Below, piece after piece: positions 25,014-35,957 of a stretch of 40,556 nucleotides of DNA. The DNA is from Candidatus Colivicinus equi. Lineage in GTDB: Bacteria; Bacillota_I; Bacilli_A; Erysipelotrichales; Erysipelotrichaceae. Location: assembly GCA_018064825.1 (NCBI GenBank), contig JAGHUL010000069.1:1-40556 (forward strand), in the 5' to 3' direction. Made by a program: the position numbers and the translations under genes. The notes beneath the pieces are model-generated. The model was not told the DNA's origin. It saw only the letters and a list, made by a program, of their open reading frames with translations, and searched no databases. The number at the start of each line of letters is the position of its first letter. Within the stretch, counting starts at the first letter, position 1.

Positions 25014-28000
25014 TTATTCAGCAGCTTTTTCTTCTTCGTCGAAGTCAACGTCATCGTCATCGATGCCAGTTACTTCACTTGGAAGTTGTTGTTGTTGCTC
25101 TTCAAGACATAAGCGATATTTTTCATCTCTTATCTCTTTTAATTCTTCTGCTCTAGCTTTAATTAGTTCTGTAGATTCTCTTGCGAACTTAGAACCAGTT
25201 CCAGCTGGAATCAACTTACCGATAATAACGTTCTCTTTGATACCGAATAATGTATCAACTTTTGCGTTAACTGCAGCATCTGTTAAGACTTTAGTTGTCT
25301 CTTGGAATGATGCAGCTGATAAGAATGAATCTGTTTCAACAGAAGACTTAGAAATACCTAGTAATAATGGTCCAAACTTAGCAGGAACTTTGCCTTCCAT
25401 CAATAGAGAGTTATTTAATTCAATAATCTTCTTTGTAGAAATAGTTTGACCTGCACATAGTTCAGAATCACCTGGTTCAATAACGATAACTTTCTTTAAC
25501 ATCTGTTTGATAATAACTTCAACGTGTTTATCAGAAATATCGATACCTGTTACAGCATATACTTTCTTAACTTCTTTTAGAATGTAATTTTGTACAGCTT
25601 GTACACCAGCGATTTCAAGTAATTCTTTTGGATCAACGTTACCTTCAGTTAACTTGTCACCAGCTTTAACTTTTGATCCAACTGATAACCAAGCTCTAAC
25701 TGTTTGTGATAAACCACACTTATGAGTAATTGTTTCCTTTTCGTTAGCAATATCTACAACGTAAGTATGATCTTCTAATTCTTCAATTCTTGTGATTTCA
25801 CCATCAATCTTAGCTAAGATTGCAGGGTGTTTTGGACAACGTGCTTCAAATAATTCTTCAACACGTGGTAAACCTTGAGTGATATCATCGTTAGCATTTG
25901 CGACACCACCAGAGTGGAATGTACGCATTGTTAACTGAGTACCTGGTTCACCGATTGATTGAGCAGCCATGATACCGACAGCCTCGCCTGATTCAGCAAG
26001 TTTACCTGTTGCCATGTTACGTCCATAACATTTACGACAGATACCATCTTTACACTTACATGTAAATGAGTTTCTGATGTGCATGCCTTTGTAACCTGCA
26101 GCAAGAATCCTGTCAGCAACTGCTTCATCAATATATTGATCTTCTTCAACAATAACTTCACCAGTTTCTGGATCAGCTAAATTGTCTTTAGAGAATCTAC
26201 CAACGATACGATCATAGAATTTTTCAATAGTTGAATTATCTTTTTGATCAATAACATCTTCAACGTAGTAGCCTCTATCAGTGTGACAATCATCTTCCAT
26301 GATCATTACATCTTGAGCTACATCGACTAGACGTCTAGTTAAGTAACCAGATTCAGCAGTCTTTAAGGCTGTATCTGTTAAACCTTTTCTAACACCGTGA
26401 GTAGAAATGAAGAATTCTGATACATTTAATCCTTCACGGAATGATGAATAAATAGGAACCTCGATAATTGAAGGTTGATATTCTTTCTTTGATTTAGACT
26501 GAGTTGGTCTTCCCATTAGACCACGCATACCAGCCAATTGTGTAAAGTTAGATTTATTACCACGGGCACCTGATACTGATGACATGTTGATTGGAGACTT
26601 ACGAGGTAAGTTGTTCATAACATCATCACCGATTGCGTTAGTAGCATCAGCCCATAATTTAGAGAAGTGCTTTTCCCATTCAGGAAGAGTCAATTGACCT
26701 CTCTTCAATAATGTTTGTAATACATCAGCTTTAGCCTTAGCTTCATCAACGAATTTTTGCTTGTTTGGAGCAACGTTGATATCTGCTAGAGATATAGTCA
26801 TACCTGCAACTGTTGAATATTCGAAACCTAAGTCCTTGATAGCATCTAGTATTTCACTAGAACCTTCAGTCTTATATCTTGCGAATACTTCAGCAATTAC
26901 TTTAGATAGACATTTCTTAGAGAATTCTGGAGCGATCTTTTGGTTCTTGATATATTTCTTGATATCTGTACCAATTTCCACAAAATCAGAATCAGGAGTT
27001 CTCTTTAGTGCTTCACCTTCAACAGTGTTGATATAAGGGAAATCACTTGGGAAACGATCATTGAAGATTAGTTTACCAATAGTAGTAATTAAGTACTTAC
27101 TATTTTGCTCTTCGCTGAAGCATGATTTATTTAATGAACTTGCGATAATAGCAACACGTGTATGTAGATGCACTTGTTTATTTTCATAAGCCATTAATGC
27201 TTCGTTGAAGTCTTTATAAACGTGACCTTCATTATCACCGAATCTTCTCCACATATCAGCTGTTTCTTTGTCGCCTAGTGCGTCAATAGCATCAGCCTTC
27301 TCATAGAATTCTTCAGCAGTTTCTTCCATATTTAGATAGAAATTACCAAGAACCATATCTTGAGATGGAGTAACGATTGGTTTACCATCCTTAGGACCAA
27401 GGATGTTGTTAGAAGCCATCATCAATATTTCTGCTTCAGCTCTAGCTTCTTCAGATAATGGTAAATGGACAGCCATTTGGTCACCATCGAAGTCGGCATT
27501 GAATGCTGTACATACTAATGGATGAAGTCTTATTGCTCTACCTTCTACTAGTTTAGGTTTGAATGCTTGAATACCTAATCTATGTAAAGTAGGTGCTCTG
27601 TTTAAGAATACTGGATGATTATCCATTATTTCTTCTAGAATATCCCAAATTTGAGCATCTAATTTTTCAATCATCTTTTCAGCAATCTTTGGTGATTGAG
27701 CAATCTTTTCGTTAACTAATTCATTGATTACAAATGGTTTGTAAAGTTGAATAGCCATTTCTCTTGGGATACCACATTGATACATCTTTAGATCTGGTCC
27801 AACAGCGATAACAGATCTACCAGAGAAGTCAACACGCTTACCTAGTAAGTTTTGTCTGAATCTACCTTGTTTACCTTTTAATGAATGAGATAAAGATTTA
27901 AGAGGTCTATTACCTGAACCCTTAACTGGATTACCTCTACGTCCATTATCAATCAAAGCATCGACAGCTTCTTGTAACATACGTTTTTCGTTCTGTACGA

Positions 28001-28838
28001 TGATTGAAGGTGTACCAATTTCTAATAATTTCTTTAAACGATTATTACGAGTGATAACTCTTCTATATAAATCATTTAAATCTGATGTTGCGAATCTACC
28101 ACCATCAAGTTGAAGCATAGGTCTTAAATCTGGTGGGATAACTGGTAACATTGTTAGTACCATCCACTCAGGTTTATTATCAGATTCAACAAACGCATTA
28201 ATAGTTTCTAGTCTCTTGATAAGTTTCTTTCTCTTATCACCTTGAGCTTTTTCTAGTTCCTTAACAATTGCTTGTTTTTCTTTATTAACATCAACTTGTT
28301 CAAGTAGAGTCTTAACTGCTTCTGCACCTGTTTGGGCTTTGAAAGCATCTTTACCATATAGAGCTTCGTAATTTCTTACATCAAGTTCTGATAATGGTTG
28401 TTTATATTCTAGAGGAGTATTTCCTGGATCAGTAACAATCCAAGTTACGAAGTAAACTACTTCCTCTAATGTTTTTGGTGGAACGTTTAATACTAATCCC
28501 ATTCTTGAAGGAATACCCTTTAAGTACCAAATATGAGCAACTGGAGCAGCTAGAGCGATATGTCCCATACGTTCTCTTCTAACAGATGCTTTAGTAATTT
28601 CAACACCACATCTATCACAGATAACGCCTTTGTAACGTACCTTCTTATATTTGCCACAGTAACATTCCCAGTCTTTAGTAGGGCCGAATATTCTTTCGCA
28701 GAATAGACCGTCACGTTCTGGTTTTTGACTACGATAGTTTATAGTTTCTGGCTTTGTAACTTCACCATGAGACCATTCAAGAATACGATCTGGAGAGGCT
28801 AAAGCGACTTTAATAGCTTCAAATTTATTTTTTGCCAT
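25014..28838 (-). CDS. rpoC: RNA polymerase subunit beta'
   Basis: Beta' provides the catalytic Mg site and DNA clamp. In the 1274-aa protein the zinc-binding clamp cysteines are at about 58-75 (CYCGKYKK ... CDRCGVE), the catalytic loop is [15 protein letters not shown], and the trigger loop/bridge helix is [20 protein letters not shown] with [22 protein letters not shown] before it. The second zinc site is [13 protein letters not shown]. The acidic C-tail ([13 protein letters not shown]) is typical of low-GC Gram-positives. It lies 3 nt after rpoB. Confidence 0.98.
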   Translation of the reverse strand: MAKNKFEAIKVALASPDRILEWSHGEVTKPETINYRSQKPERDGLFCERIFGPTKDWECYCGKYKKVRYKGVICDRCGVEITKASVRRERMGHIALAAPVAHIWYLKGIPSRMGLVLNVPPKTLEEVVYFVTWIVTDPGNTPLEYKQPLSELDVRNYEALYGKDAFKAQTGAEAVKTLLEQVDVNKEKQAIVKELEKAQGDKRKKLIKRLETINAFVESDNKPEWMVLTMLPVIPPDLRPMLQLDGGRFATSDLNDLYRRVITRNNRLKKLLEIGTPSIIVQNEKRMLQEAVDALIDNGRRGNPVKGSGNRPLKSLSHSLKGKQGRFRQNLLGKRVDFSGRSVIAVGPDLKMYQCGIPREMAIQLYKPFVINELVNEKIAQSPKIAEKMIEKLDAQIWDILEEIMDNHPVFLNRAPTLHRLGIQAFKPKLVEGRAIRLHPLVCTAFNADFDGDQMAVHLPLSEEARAEAEILMMASNNILGPKDGKPIVTPSQDMVLGNFYLNMEETAEEFYEKADAIDALGDKETADMWRRFGDNEGHVYKDFNEALMAYENKQVHLHTRVAIIASSLNKSCFSEEQNSKYLITTIGKLIFNDRFPSDFPYINTVEGEALKRTPDSDFVEIGTDIKKYIKNQKIAPEFSKKCLSKVIAEVFARYKTEGSSEILDAIKDLGFEYSTVAGMTISLADINVAPNKQKFVDEAKAKADVLQTLLKRGQLTLPEWEKHFSKLWADATNAIGDDVMNNLPRKSPINMSSVSGARGNKSNFTQLAGMRGLMGRPTQSKSKKEYQPSIIEVPIYSSFREGLNVSEFFISTHGVRKGLTDTALKTAESGYLTRRLVDVAQDVMIMEDDCHTDRGYYVEDVIDQKDNSTIEKFYDRIVGRFSKDNLADPETGEVIVEEDQYIDEAVADRILAAGYKGMHIRNSFTCKCKDGICRKCYGRNMATGKLAESGEAVGIMAAQSIGEPGTQLTMRTFHSGGVANANDDITQGLPRVEELFEARCPKHPAILAKIDGEITRIEELEDHTYVVDIANEKETITHKCGLSQTVRAWLSVGSKVKAGDKLTEGNVDPKELLEIAGVQAVQNYILKEVKKVYAVTGIDISDKHVEVIIKQMLKKVIVIEPGDSELCAGQTISTKKIIELNNSLLMEGKVPAKFGPLLLGISKSSVETDSFLSAASFQETTKVLTDAAVNAKVDTLFGIKENVIIGKLIPAGTGSKFARESTELIKARAEELKEIRDEKYRLCLEEQQQQLPSEVTGIDDDDVDFDEEEKAAE

Positions 28839-28841
28839 ACT

Positions 28842-31800
28842 TTATTCCTCCTCATCATCTAAGCCCATAACTGCACTTGGAGCTTCTTCGTTTTCATCTA
28901 AACTATCAACAACAGATAAACCTTCTGTATCTTCTACAGCTTTAGCATCTGCTGCAACTTCTGTTTCCTTATCATCTTCATCTTCTCTAGAAACTGATAC
29001 TTCATTACCATCAGCATCTAACATTCTAATGTCGACTGCTAAAGCTTGAAGTTCATTCTTTAAGACGTTGAATGATTCTGGAATGCCTGGTTCTGGAATT
29101 TGTTTGCCCTTGATGATTGCATCATAAGTCTTAGTACGACCGTTGATATCATCTGATTTAACAGTAAGAATTTCTTCTAGAGTATGAGCAGCACCGTATG
29201 CTTCCAAAGCCCAAACTTCCATTTCACCAAATCTTTGACCACCATTTTGAGCCTTACCACCAAGAGGTTGTTGTGTAACTAATGAATAAGGACCAGTAGC
29301 ACGAGCATGTAACTTATCATCAACCATGTGGGCTAACTTAATCATATACATGACACCTACAGAGATTCTTTCATCATATGGTTCACCAGTTTTACCATCA
29401 CGTAAAACGATCTTACCATCTTGACTAGTTTGGGCTTCATTCATGATGCTCATCAATTCTTCATTAGTGATTCCATCGAATACTGGAGTTGCGAACTTAA
29501 CTGGTTTGCCTAGTTTTTCACTTAATGTCTTTGCAGCCATACCTAAGTGAATCTCTAGTACTTGTCCGATGTTCATACGAGAAGGAACACCAAATGGGTT
29601 AAGCATAATATCTACTGGAGTACCATCTTCCATGAATGGCATATCTTCAACTGGAAGGATCTTAGAAATAACACCCTTATTACCATGTCTTCCGGCCATC
29701 TTATCGCCTTCAGAAATCTTACGTTTTTGAACAACATATACTTTAATTACTTCAGAAACGCCTGGGCCTAATTCATATCCATCTTCTCTCTTGAAGACTC
29801 TGATTGATTGAACAATACCAGCGCCACCATGTGGAACTCTTAATGAATTATCTCTAACTTCGTGTGATTTTTCACCGAAGATAGCAAGTAATAATTTTTC
29901 TTCTGGTGATGCATCAGATTGACCTTTAGGAGTAACTTTACCAACAAGGATATCGCCTTCCTTAACTTCAGCACCAACCATAACGATACCTCTAGAGTCT
30001 AGATTACGACATGCGCCTTCTTGAACATTAGGGATATCACGAGTGATTTCTTCATCACCAAGTTTTGTCTTTCTCTTTTCAATTGAGTATTCATCAATAT
30101 GAATTGAAGTATAGACATCATCTTTTACCATTCTCTCTGACATGATGATGGCATCCTCATAGTTGTAACCATGCCATGTCATGAAAGCGATAGTAACGTT
30201 TTGACCTAGAGCTAATTCGCCATCATCCATAGATGGACCATCAGCAATAACATCACCCTTCTTAACTAATTCGCCATCAGTTACGATAGGACGATGATTA
30301 ATGCATGTACCAGCATTAGATCTATTGAATTTCTCTAAATCATAAGTATGTTCTTTGCCATCAGTACCAGCAATAATGACTTTAGTTGCATCAGCATATG
30401 TAACTGTACCATCTTCTTCAGCAATGATACCTGCACCTGAGTCTTTAGCAATCTTAGCTTCAATACCAGTGCCTACATATGGAGCATGAGGTCTTAATAG
30501 AGGTACTGCTTGTCTTTGCATGTTTGCACCCATCAAAGCACGTGAAGCATCATCGTTCTCTAAGAATGGAATACATGCAGCAGCAACTGAAACGATTTGT
30601 TTTGGTGATACGTCGGCTAATTCAACTTCGTTTCTATCAGCTAGGATAGTTTCACCAGCTTTTCTAGCAACTACTTGTTGATTTACTAATTTACCATCAA
30701 TAACTTCGTTTGCTTGAGCAATGATATAGTCGTTTTCATCATCTGCGCTTAGATAAATGTATTCATCTGAAACATTGCCCTTTTTATCAACTTTACGATA
30801 AGGAGTTTGAATGAAACCATATTCATTAATCTTAGCGTAAGTTGTTAGATAAGAGATTAGACCGATGTTTTGACCTTCAGGAGTCTCAATTGGACAGATT
30901 CTGCCATAGTGAGAGTTGTGAACGTCACGAACTTCGAAACCAGCTCTTTCTCTAGTTAAACCACCAGGTCCTAATGCAGAAATACGACGTTTATTTGTAA
31001 GTTCTGCAAGTGGATTTTGTTGGTCCATAAATTGTGATAATTGTGAAGAAGAGAAGAACTCTTTAATTGCACCAGATAATGGACGGTTATTAGTTAAAGT
31101 CTTTGGAGTTGCCATATCAACTTCAGTGATAGACATCTTTTCTTTAACTGCCTTTTCCATTCTTGATAAACCAATTCTGAATTGATTTTGAATCAATTCA
31201 CCAACAGTTCTAATTCTTCTATTACCAAGCATATCGATATCATCAGAAGAACCAACACCATCTAATAATGTAAGAGTGTAATTATAGAATGCGATCATAT
31301 CAGGCATAGTGATACACTTCTTATCATTTAATGGGTCAATACCAATTAGCTTAACAACTTGACTGTTGTCATTAGCGTTTTCGATATAGACAACTTGACA
31401 AGCACTACCAACTAACCAAGCACTGATAGCTTCTTTGTTGATAACTCTTTGTTTAATTGCTTCTTCTTTATCTGACATCAACATATAAGAATCATGATCA
31501 GGAATATAATGTGGCATAGCTTGTTCGCCATCCACTTCAATATCCTTACCATTCTTATCTGTCAATCTACCTAAAACGAAGAATCTTTGACCATAGTTCA
31601 TTACAGCGTTGAAGTTATCTTCAGTTAAAGCAACTTCTTTTGCAATAATGCCACTATAGATTCTTACTGTACTAATTTCTTTAGCGATTGCTTTAATATC
31701 ATTTTCATTTAAAACAGTACCTAAGAAATAAGTCTTATCTTTTAGATCAATATCGTTCGCAAGTACTCTACCAACAAGCGCAAGTTTATCTTTAGTTTCA

Positions 31801-32999
31801 ACTTCCACAATTGTTGGATGAGAGAATGCGTGCTTGAATGGGAATGCCATCATATGGCTTCCCTTTACTAATTCTTGTTTTAAAACGTTACGTTCTGCTT
31901 TACCAATTAAAGTACCCTTCTTATATAGAACAGTACCATCAGCTTTCAAGATATCTTGAGCTAGAACATGATGTTCAATACGATCAATAACGTTTAATTT
32001 CTTTCTTAGTTTGTATCTACCAGCAGATGTTAAGTCATACTTCTTTTGATCGAAGAACTTAGCATTCATTAATGTAGCAGCACCTTCAACAGTTGGAACT
32101 TCATCTTGTTTTTGGTTCTTATGCATTTCTAGTAATGCTGCATCAGTAGTCTTAGTCTTATCAGCTTGTAAAGTATTAGTAACTTCTTCGTAAGCTCCTA
32201 AGAAAGATGTATAAATTGCTTCATAGATATTTAAGAATTCTCTATCATCGTTTTGATTGATAAGATCTTCATAAACATCTAAGCCCATAGCTTTAATAAA
32301 TTTCTTAACGCCATCAAGATCGAAACCATCTTCACCCTTTTCAAGGTTCAATGAGAAACCGATACATTTGAATAAGATGGTAGATAAGATTTTACGCTTT
32401 CTATCAACAGACATATTCATTAATCTGCCTAAAGCATTCTTCTTATCATCAGTTAAGAATTCTAGCCATGTACCACGAGATGGAATTAATTCTCCATCGT
32501 ACATTTCTCTGCCAGTTTTATCATCATTTGTTACATCAAAGTAAGCACCTGGTGATCTGACAATTTGAGAAACGATAACTCTTTCAGCACCATTGATTAC
32601 AAATGTTCCTGTAGGAGTCATCATAGGGAAATCACCTAAGAATACTTCTTCTCTTCTTGTGATGACTTCACCAGTTTCTTCATCTATTACTTGCAACTCC
32701 ATGTTTGCTTTTAAAGGAGCGCAGTAATTGATTTCACGATATTTACTTTCGGCTACGCTATATTTTGGCTCACCAAATTCATAGTCGATTAATTTCAAGC
32801 GAATATTTCCGCTGTAATTTTGGATTGGATAAATATCATCAAATACTTCTTTAATTCCTTTAGTAGTGAACCACTTAAATGAATCAGTTTGAACTTCTAC
32901 TAAATTTGGTAGCTCTAATGAACCACTAACCTTAGAATAGTCACGGCGAGTAGAGTGCTTACCCAATTCAACAACTTTATAAGTTTGTTTTTCTTTCAT
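28842..32999 (-). CDS. rpoB: RNA polymerase subunit beta
   Basis: The 1385-aa beta subunit carries all core regions: [16 protein letters not shown], the rifampicin region [20 protein letters not shown] with [27 protein letters not shown]-type ([13 protein letters not shown]), [13 protein letters not shown], and the C-terminal clamp with [21 protein letters not shown]. Residue 669 (E. coli 526) is Asn, not His. The stretch between GRYK (327-330) and [10 protein letters not shown] (586-594) is about 130 residues longer than I recall for Bacillus. The C-terminus carries a roughly 55-residue acidic tail. The ribosome site GAAAGGA is 11 nt upstream. Confidence 0.98.
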   Translation of the reverse strand: MKEKQTYKVVELGKHSTRRDYSKVSGSLELPNLVEVQTDSFKWFTTKGIKEVFDDIYPIQNYSGNIRLKLIDYEFGEPKYSVAESKYREINYCAPLKANMELQVIDEETGEVITRREEVFLGDFPMMTPTGTFVINGAERVIVSQIVRSPGAYFDVTNDDKTGREMYDGELIPSRGTWLEFLTDDKKNALGRLMNMSVDRKRKILSTILFKCIGFSLNLEKGEDGFDLDGVKKFIKAMGLDVYEDLINQNDDREFLNIYEAIYTSFLGAYEEVTNTLQADKTKTTDAALLEMHKNQKQDEVPTVEGAATLMNAKFFDQKKYDLTSAGRYKLRKKLNVIDRIEHHVLAQDILKADGTVLYKKGTLIGKAERNVLKQELVKGSHMMAFPFKHAFSHPTIVEVETKDKLALVGRVLANDIDLKDKTYFLGTVLNENDIKAIAKEISTVRIYSGIIAKEVALTEDNFNAVMNYGQRFFVLGRLTDKNGKDIEVDGEQAMPHYIPDHDSYMLMSDKEEAIKQRVINKEAISAWLVGSACQVVYIENANDNSQVVKLIGIDPLNDKKCITMPDMIAFYNYTLTLLDGVGSSDDIDMLGNRRIRTVGELIQNQFRIGLSRMEKAVKEKMSITEVDMATPKTLTNNRPLSGAIKEFFSSSQLSQFMDQQNPLAELTNKRRISALGPGGLTRERAGFEVRDVHNSHYGRICPIETPEGQNIGLISYLTTYAKINEYGFIQTPYRKVDKKGNVSDEYIYLSADDENDYIIAQANEVIDGKLVNQQVVARKAGETILADRNEVELADVSPKQIVSVAAACIPFLENDDASRALMGANMQRQAVPLLRPHAPYVGTGIEAKIAKDSGAGIIAEEDGTVTYADATKVIIAGTDGKEHTYDLEKFNRSNAGTCINHRPIVTDGELVKKGDVIADGPSMDDGELALGQNVTIAFMTWHGYNYEDAIIMSERMVKDDVYTSIHIDEYSIEKRKTKLGDEEITRDIPNVQEGACRNLDSRGIVMVGAEVKEGDILVGKVTPKGQSDASPEEKLLLAIFGEKSHEVRDNSLRVPHGGAGIVQSIRVFKREDGYELGPGVSEVIKVYVVQKRKISEGDKMAGRHGNKGVISKILPVEDMPFMEDGTPVDIMLNPFGVPSRMNIGQVLEIHLGMAAKTLSEKLGKPVKFATPVFDGITNEELMSIMNEAQTSQDGKIVLRDGKTGEPYDERISVGVMYMIKLAHMVDDKLHARATGPYSLVTQQPLGGKAQNGGQRFGEMEVWALEAYGAAHTLEEILTVKSDDINGRTKTYDAIIKGKQIPEPGIPESFNVLKNELQALAVDIRMLDADGNEVSVSREDEDDKETEVAADAKAVEDTEGLSVVDSLDENEEAPSAVMGLDDEEE

Positions 33000-33034
33000 T
33001 TGCCACGCCGTCCTTTCAAATAATTAAATCTAAC

Positions 33035-33625
33035 TCAGTTATAACTATCTATTACCAGATAGCCGCCATCTTTATTGATGACCTCAACCTTGTTAAACAA
33101 TGTTTCTAATTTGCTTATTGAGGAATTAGCACCTTGTTTTTTCTGAATCACAATATAGAAATGTCCACCATCATTAAGCATTAATCTAGACCTTTCATAA
33201 AGGTCATAGATAACCTTCTTACCCGTCCTAATAGGCGGATTTAGAATGATAGAATCATATTTATGATTTAGAGTTAAGATGTCTTCACACAAATAAGTTT
33301 TTATATCAACTTTATTAATGTCAGAATTTAGTTTAGTTAATTCTAAGGCACGAGAATTTACGTCGACAGCATCCACCTCAATTTCACTATTAAAGTGTTT
33401 GATAATGATACCGACCGGGCCATACCCACATCCCAAGTCTAGAACTTGCTTTCCTAAATTTAATTTATAGACACTTTCTATTAGTAGATAACTACCGTAA
33501 TCTATCTTTCCTTTCGAAAAGACGCCATTATCAGTAGTGAAACGGAAAACCACATCATCAAAATAATATTCGAATTCCCTCCTATTAGAAGGTAAGTCTT
33601 TATTATCTGTATAATAATGGCTCAT
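33035..33625 (-). CDS. rsmC: RsmC-like class I methyltransferase (YbxB type)
   Basis: The 196-aa protein is a single SAM-dependent methyltransferase domain: motif I VLDLGCGYGPVGI (60-72), AVDVNSRALELTKLN, and the catalytic NPPIRTGKK. This NPP motif marks N-methylation of nucleic-acid bases or glutamine; RsmC methylates 16S G1207. The gene between rplL and rpoB is ybxB in Bacillus subtilis, which has the same position and length, so the role is well supported by context though not proven. Confidence 0.9.
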   Translation of the reverse strand: MSHYYTDNKDLPSNRREFEYYFDDVVFRFTTDNGVFSKGKIDYGSYLLIESVYKLNLGKQVLDLGCGYGPVGIIIKHFNSEIEVDAVDVNSRALELTKLNSDINKVDIKTYLCEDILTLNHKYDSIILNPPIRTGKKVIYDLYERSRLMLNDGGHFYIVIQKKQGANSSISKLETLFNKVEVINKDGGYLVIDSYN

Positions 33626-33629
33626 TTAA

Positions 33630-34001
33630 TTATTTGATTTCGACTGTAGCTCCAGCATCCATTAATTTCTTCTTGATTGTTTCTGCTTCTTCAGTAGGGA
33701 TGTTTTCCTTGATTGGAGATGGACATTTATCTACTAAGCCTTTAGATTCAACTAGACCTAAGCCAGTGATTTCCTTAACAGCCTTAATAACAGCAGTCTT
33801 TGCTTCACCAAAGCTTGTTAAAATTACAGATACAGAAGTTGGGCCTTGAGGAGCTTCTTCAGCTGGAGCAGCAGCTACAGCTACAGGTGCAGCAGCAGTT
33901 ACACCGAATTTTTCTTCGATAGCCTTTACTAAATCGTTTAATTCAAGAATGCTTGCTTCTTCTAAGTAAGCTAAGATATCATCATGTGATAATTTTGCCA
34001 T
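33630..34001 (-). CDS. rplL: 50S ribosomal protein L7/L12
   Basis: L7/L12 forms the flexible stalk that recruits translation GTPases. The 123-aa protein has the N-terminal dimer domain (1-33), an Ala/Pro-rich hinge (about 36-54) and the C-terminal factor-binding domain ([20 protein letters not shown]). It follows rplJ by 42 nt. Confidence 0.98.
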   Translation of the reverse strand: MAKLSHDDILAYLEEASILELNDLVKAIEEKFGVTAAAPVAVAAAPAEEAPQGPTSVSVILTSFGEAKTAVIKAVKEITGLGLVESKGLVDKCPSPIKENIPTEEAETIKKKLMDAGATVEIK

Positions 34002-34043
34002 AATTGTTTTTTTCTCCTTTTTCTAATTTTTAATTGTTTTTAA

Positions 34044-34595
34044 TTATGCTGCAGCTTCTTCTGCAGGGGCAGCTTCAGCAACTGGTGCTTCAGCAGCAGG
34101 TTGTCCAGCTTCCTTAGCTTCAGCAACAGCCTTTACGACTCTAGCGAAACTAGATACTGGTGATTGTAGACAGCTTAGTAACATTGATAGCATACCGTCA
34201 CGGTTAGGAAGTAATGATAATTCTTTAATTGTTTTTTCATCAACAACTTTGCCTTCAACGATGCCACTCTTAAGTACTAGTGCCTTGTGTTTCTTCGCAA
34301 ACTTAGCAAGAACTCTAGCTGGTGCTGTTGCATCTTCAGAGAATGCAAGAGCGTTAGGGCCTGTTAATGCAGCTTTAAGATCTTCAAATCCTAATTCTTC
34401 ACTAGCTCTTTCAACCATTGTGTTCTTGTAGATTTTTAATTCTACGTTTTCAGCTTTTAAGTTACGTCTTAGTTCAGTAACTTCAGCTACAGTAAGTCCA
34501 CGATACTCGCAAACTACAGTTGAATCTGACTTTTTCATCTTGTCAACGATTTCGTTAACTACAGCTTGCTTACTACTTAATACAGCTTGATTCAT
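34044..34595 (-). CDS. rplJ: 50S ribosomal protein L10
   Basis: L10 anchors the L7/L12 stalk and, as the L10(L12)n complex, represses its own operon. I start at 34595 (MNQAVLSSKQAVVNEIVDK, 183 aa) because AAAGAGG is just upstream; a GTG six codons earlier has no ribosome site. The N-terminal rRNA-binding domain (1-130) contains CEYRGLTVAEVTELRRNLK, and the Ala/Glu-rich C-tail is the L12-binding helix region. It is first in the operon; rplK and rplA are not adjacent. Confidence 0.96.
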   Translation of the reverse strand: MNQAVLSSKQAVVNEIVDKMKKSDSTVVCEYRGLTVAEVTELRRNLKAENVELKIYKNTMVERASEELGFEDLKAALTGPNALAFSEDATAPARVLAKFAKKHKALVLKSGIVEGKVVDEKTIKELSLLPNRDGMLSMLLSCLQSPVSSFARVVKAVAEAKEAGQPAAEAPVAEAAPAEEAAA

Positions 34596-34613
34596 ATTAC
34601 CTCTTTCTAACAC

Positions 34614-34737
34614 CCAATATACTCATAAAAATAGAAAACCTGCGCCCATAGACGCAGGTAAAAATCATAATTGATTAACCTCGGTAACATTATTAAGCAT
34701 ATAGCCGTTACTGTCTATGGTATATCGATGCTTAATA
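34614..34737 (-). promoter_or_regulatory. L10-type ribosomal leader (attenuator)
   Basis: The 5' leader opens with a perfect 12-bp stem (34739-34728 with 34700-34689), whose apical part holds ACCATAGACAGTAACGG, followed by GTTACCGAGGT and the terminator. This layout, with CCATAGAC able to pair with the terminator, matches the known L10 leader of Firmicutes. There, the L10(L12)n complex binds the leader and favours the terminator, setting rplJL and rpoBC levels. Confidence 0.8.
34635..34659 (-). terminator. Attenuator terminator in the rplJ leader
   Basis: ACCTGCG-TCTATGGG-CGCAGGT (7-bp stem) followed by TTTTCTATTTTT lies 40 nt before rplJ on the minus strand. Its loop and arm sequence GTCTATGG (34653-34646) is exactly complementary to CCATAGAC upstream (34720-34713), the antiterminator pairing. 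Confidence 0.85.
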
Positions 34738-34767
34738 ATTGTATCGTAAAAGGCTATTCTTATTCAA
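34738..34767 (-). promoter_or_regulatory. Promoter of rplJL-rsmC-rpoBC
   Basis: TTGAAT (34767-34762), 18-bp spacer, TACAAT (34743-34738). Transcription would start around 34731, at the beginning of the leader's long stem. Confidence 0.75.
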
Positions 34768-34885
34768 TAAATATCGTCTTTTTTTGTGTGTTTTTAGCTA
34801 ATTTTTTAACAAATTCATAATAAATCAATAAAAAAATAAGACTTTTAATATTTTTCTTGAATACATATAACAGGAGGAATTAGAC

Positions 34886-35014
34886 ATGACTAATTTCTTC
34901 TTATGTGCGGCTAGCTTAAGAAAGGCCTATTATTCAATGAATAAGATTTTCATGATATTTATTCTTGAAATTCTATTTTCAATTATTAAGTTAATCATGA
35001 ATTTGTTGATGTAG
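34886..35014 (+). CDS. Small hydrophobic peptide, 42 aa (possible type I toxin-like membrane protein)
   Basis: An ATG 8 nt after a perfect AGGAGG (34872-34877) opens a 42-codon frame: MTNFFLCAASLRKAYYSMNK, then a hydrophobic stretch (IFMIFILEILFSIIKLIMNLLM, residues 21-42) able to span the membrane. A strong terminator follows 26 nt after the stop. Codons 6-12 (34905-34917) are complementary to the 3' UTR (35024-35036) with 12 of 13 bases pairing, so the mRNA could fold end to end. Size, hydrophobicity and this fold recall type I toxins, but I find no clear promoter or antisense RNA. It may instead be a regulatory RNA in which the peptide is unimportant. Confidence 0.5.
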   Translation: MTNFFLCAASLRKAYYSMNKIFMIFILEILFSIIKLIMNLLM

Positions 35015-35036
35015 CGTAAGTTCAAGCTAGACGCAC
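34905..35036 (+). repeat. Interrupted inverted repeat closing the small ORF
   Basis: GTGCG-G-CTAGCTT (34905-34917) pairs with AAGCTAG-A-CGCAC (35024-35036), one G/A mismatch in 13, enclosing about 106 nt. It is either a 5'-3' mRNA stem or the ends of a tiny non-autonomous element. No target-site duplication is visible. Confidence 0.55.
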
Positions 35037-35040
35037 AAGA

Positions 35041-35071
35041 GAAAAAGCACTCCCGGTAAGAGTGCTTTTTC
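35041..35071. terminator. Strong bidirectional intrinsic terminator
   Basis: A 12-bp perfect stem (GAAAAAGCACTC / GAGTGCTTTTTC) with loop CCGGTAA carries an A-run on one side and a T-run on the other. It therefore works for the small plus-strand ORF and for the minus-strand TPM operon arriving from 35153. Confidence 0.9.
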
Positions 35072-35152
35072 TATAAAATGAATAAAATTTTCACTCATAT
35101 TATAACATATGATATATGAATGTGACATTGCTTAATTATTTATAATTTACGT

Positions 35153-35956
35153 TTAAAATTTACGTCCACCGCCACCAGAGAAGCTATGCCCTGATGAACT
35201 ATGACCACTTGTGAATGAACCTCCACCATGGAAATGATTGTTATTTTTCTCTATACGTGGACGTCTACGACGATTTACATTTCGATATAAGAATATATCG
35301 CCCTGTCTAAACAAATTAAAGTTTGTTGATTTAACATAATTAGATGCATCAAATTTCTTTCCTTCAGTCTTTAGTTGCTTATACATGATGAGTGTAGCAA
35401 TTAAACTTATTACGCCACCTGTACCAGCAGAAATACCTAATAAAGATAGAGGGCTTGCTTTTTGTGGCTCAATTTGTGGATTATATTGAGGATCATTTTG
35501 TTGATTCTCATTGTAATCGTGCGATATATGAGCTTCATCTACAAAGTAAGCAAAATCTCTACATGCACCATAGAAATCGCCGTTTGATAAAGAGTCATAA
35601 ACATAGTCCATACCTTCTTCAATATATTCAGCAAGATACTGTTCCTCACCAAGGATGACAATATCATATTCACTATTAGCCATATTTATTTCAAAGATGA
35701 ATCCATTTGAATATCCTAATGATTCAAAATAATCGGCTGCTTGTAGATCAATATTGTCAGTTGGAATATCTGTTATATAAGCAACTATATCAATATCGTA
35801 TTGCTCAGCGATTTGTTTGTAGTATTGCTCTAATTCATATTCCTCATCGTTACTTAGAATATTAGCTTCGTCTACAATACTCACATTGCTTGCTTCTATT
35901 TTAATCGGGCACAATAACAAGAAGCTTACAAATAATATCGATAATAACTTTTTCAT
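35153..35956 (-). CDS. ydjH: TPM-domain membrane protein (YdjH/YgcG type)
   Basis: A 267-aa exported protein. A signal peptide (1-22) is followed by a TPM domain (about 25-145: VSIVDEANILSNDEEYELEQ, VAYITDIPTDNIDLQAADYF), a linker rich in Asn/Gln/Pro, a membrane span (about 172-190, LLGISAGTGGVISLIATLIM) and a basic stretch (NRRRRPRIEK). The C-terminal Gly/Ser/His-rich tail ends GGGGRKF. The order SPFH protein, zinc-ribbon protein, TPM protein matches YdjI-YdjG-YdjH of Bacillus, a module tied to PspA and membrane stress. It lies 1 nt from the zinc-ribbon gene. Confidence 0.88.
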   Translation of the reverse strand: MKKLLSILFVSFLLLCPIKIEASNVSIVDEANILSNDEEYELEQYYKQIAEQYDIDIVAYITDIPTDNIDLQAADYFESLGYSNGFIFEINMANSEYDIVILGEEQYLAEYIEEGMDYVYDSLSNGDFYGACRDFAYFVDEAHISHDYNENQQNDPQYNPQIEPQKASPLSLLGISAGTGGVISLIATLIMYKQLKTEGKKFDASNYVKSTNFNLFRQGDIFLYRNVNRRRRPRIEKNNNHFHGGGSFTSGHSSSGHSFSGGGGRKF

Positions 35957-35957
35957 A

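Noticed and set aside
26761-27036. Plus-strand open frames inside rpoC and rpoB
   Set aside because: These are shadows of conserved polymerase coding sequence without initiation signals.
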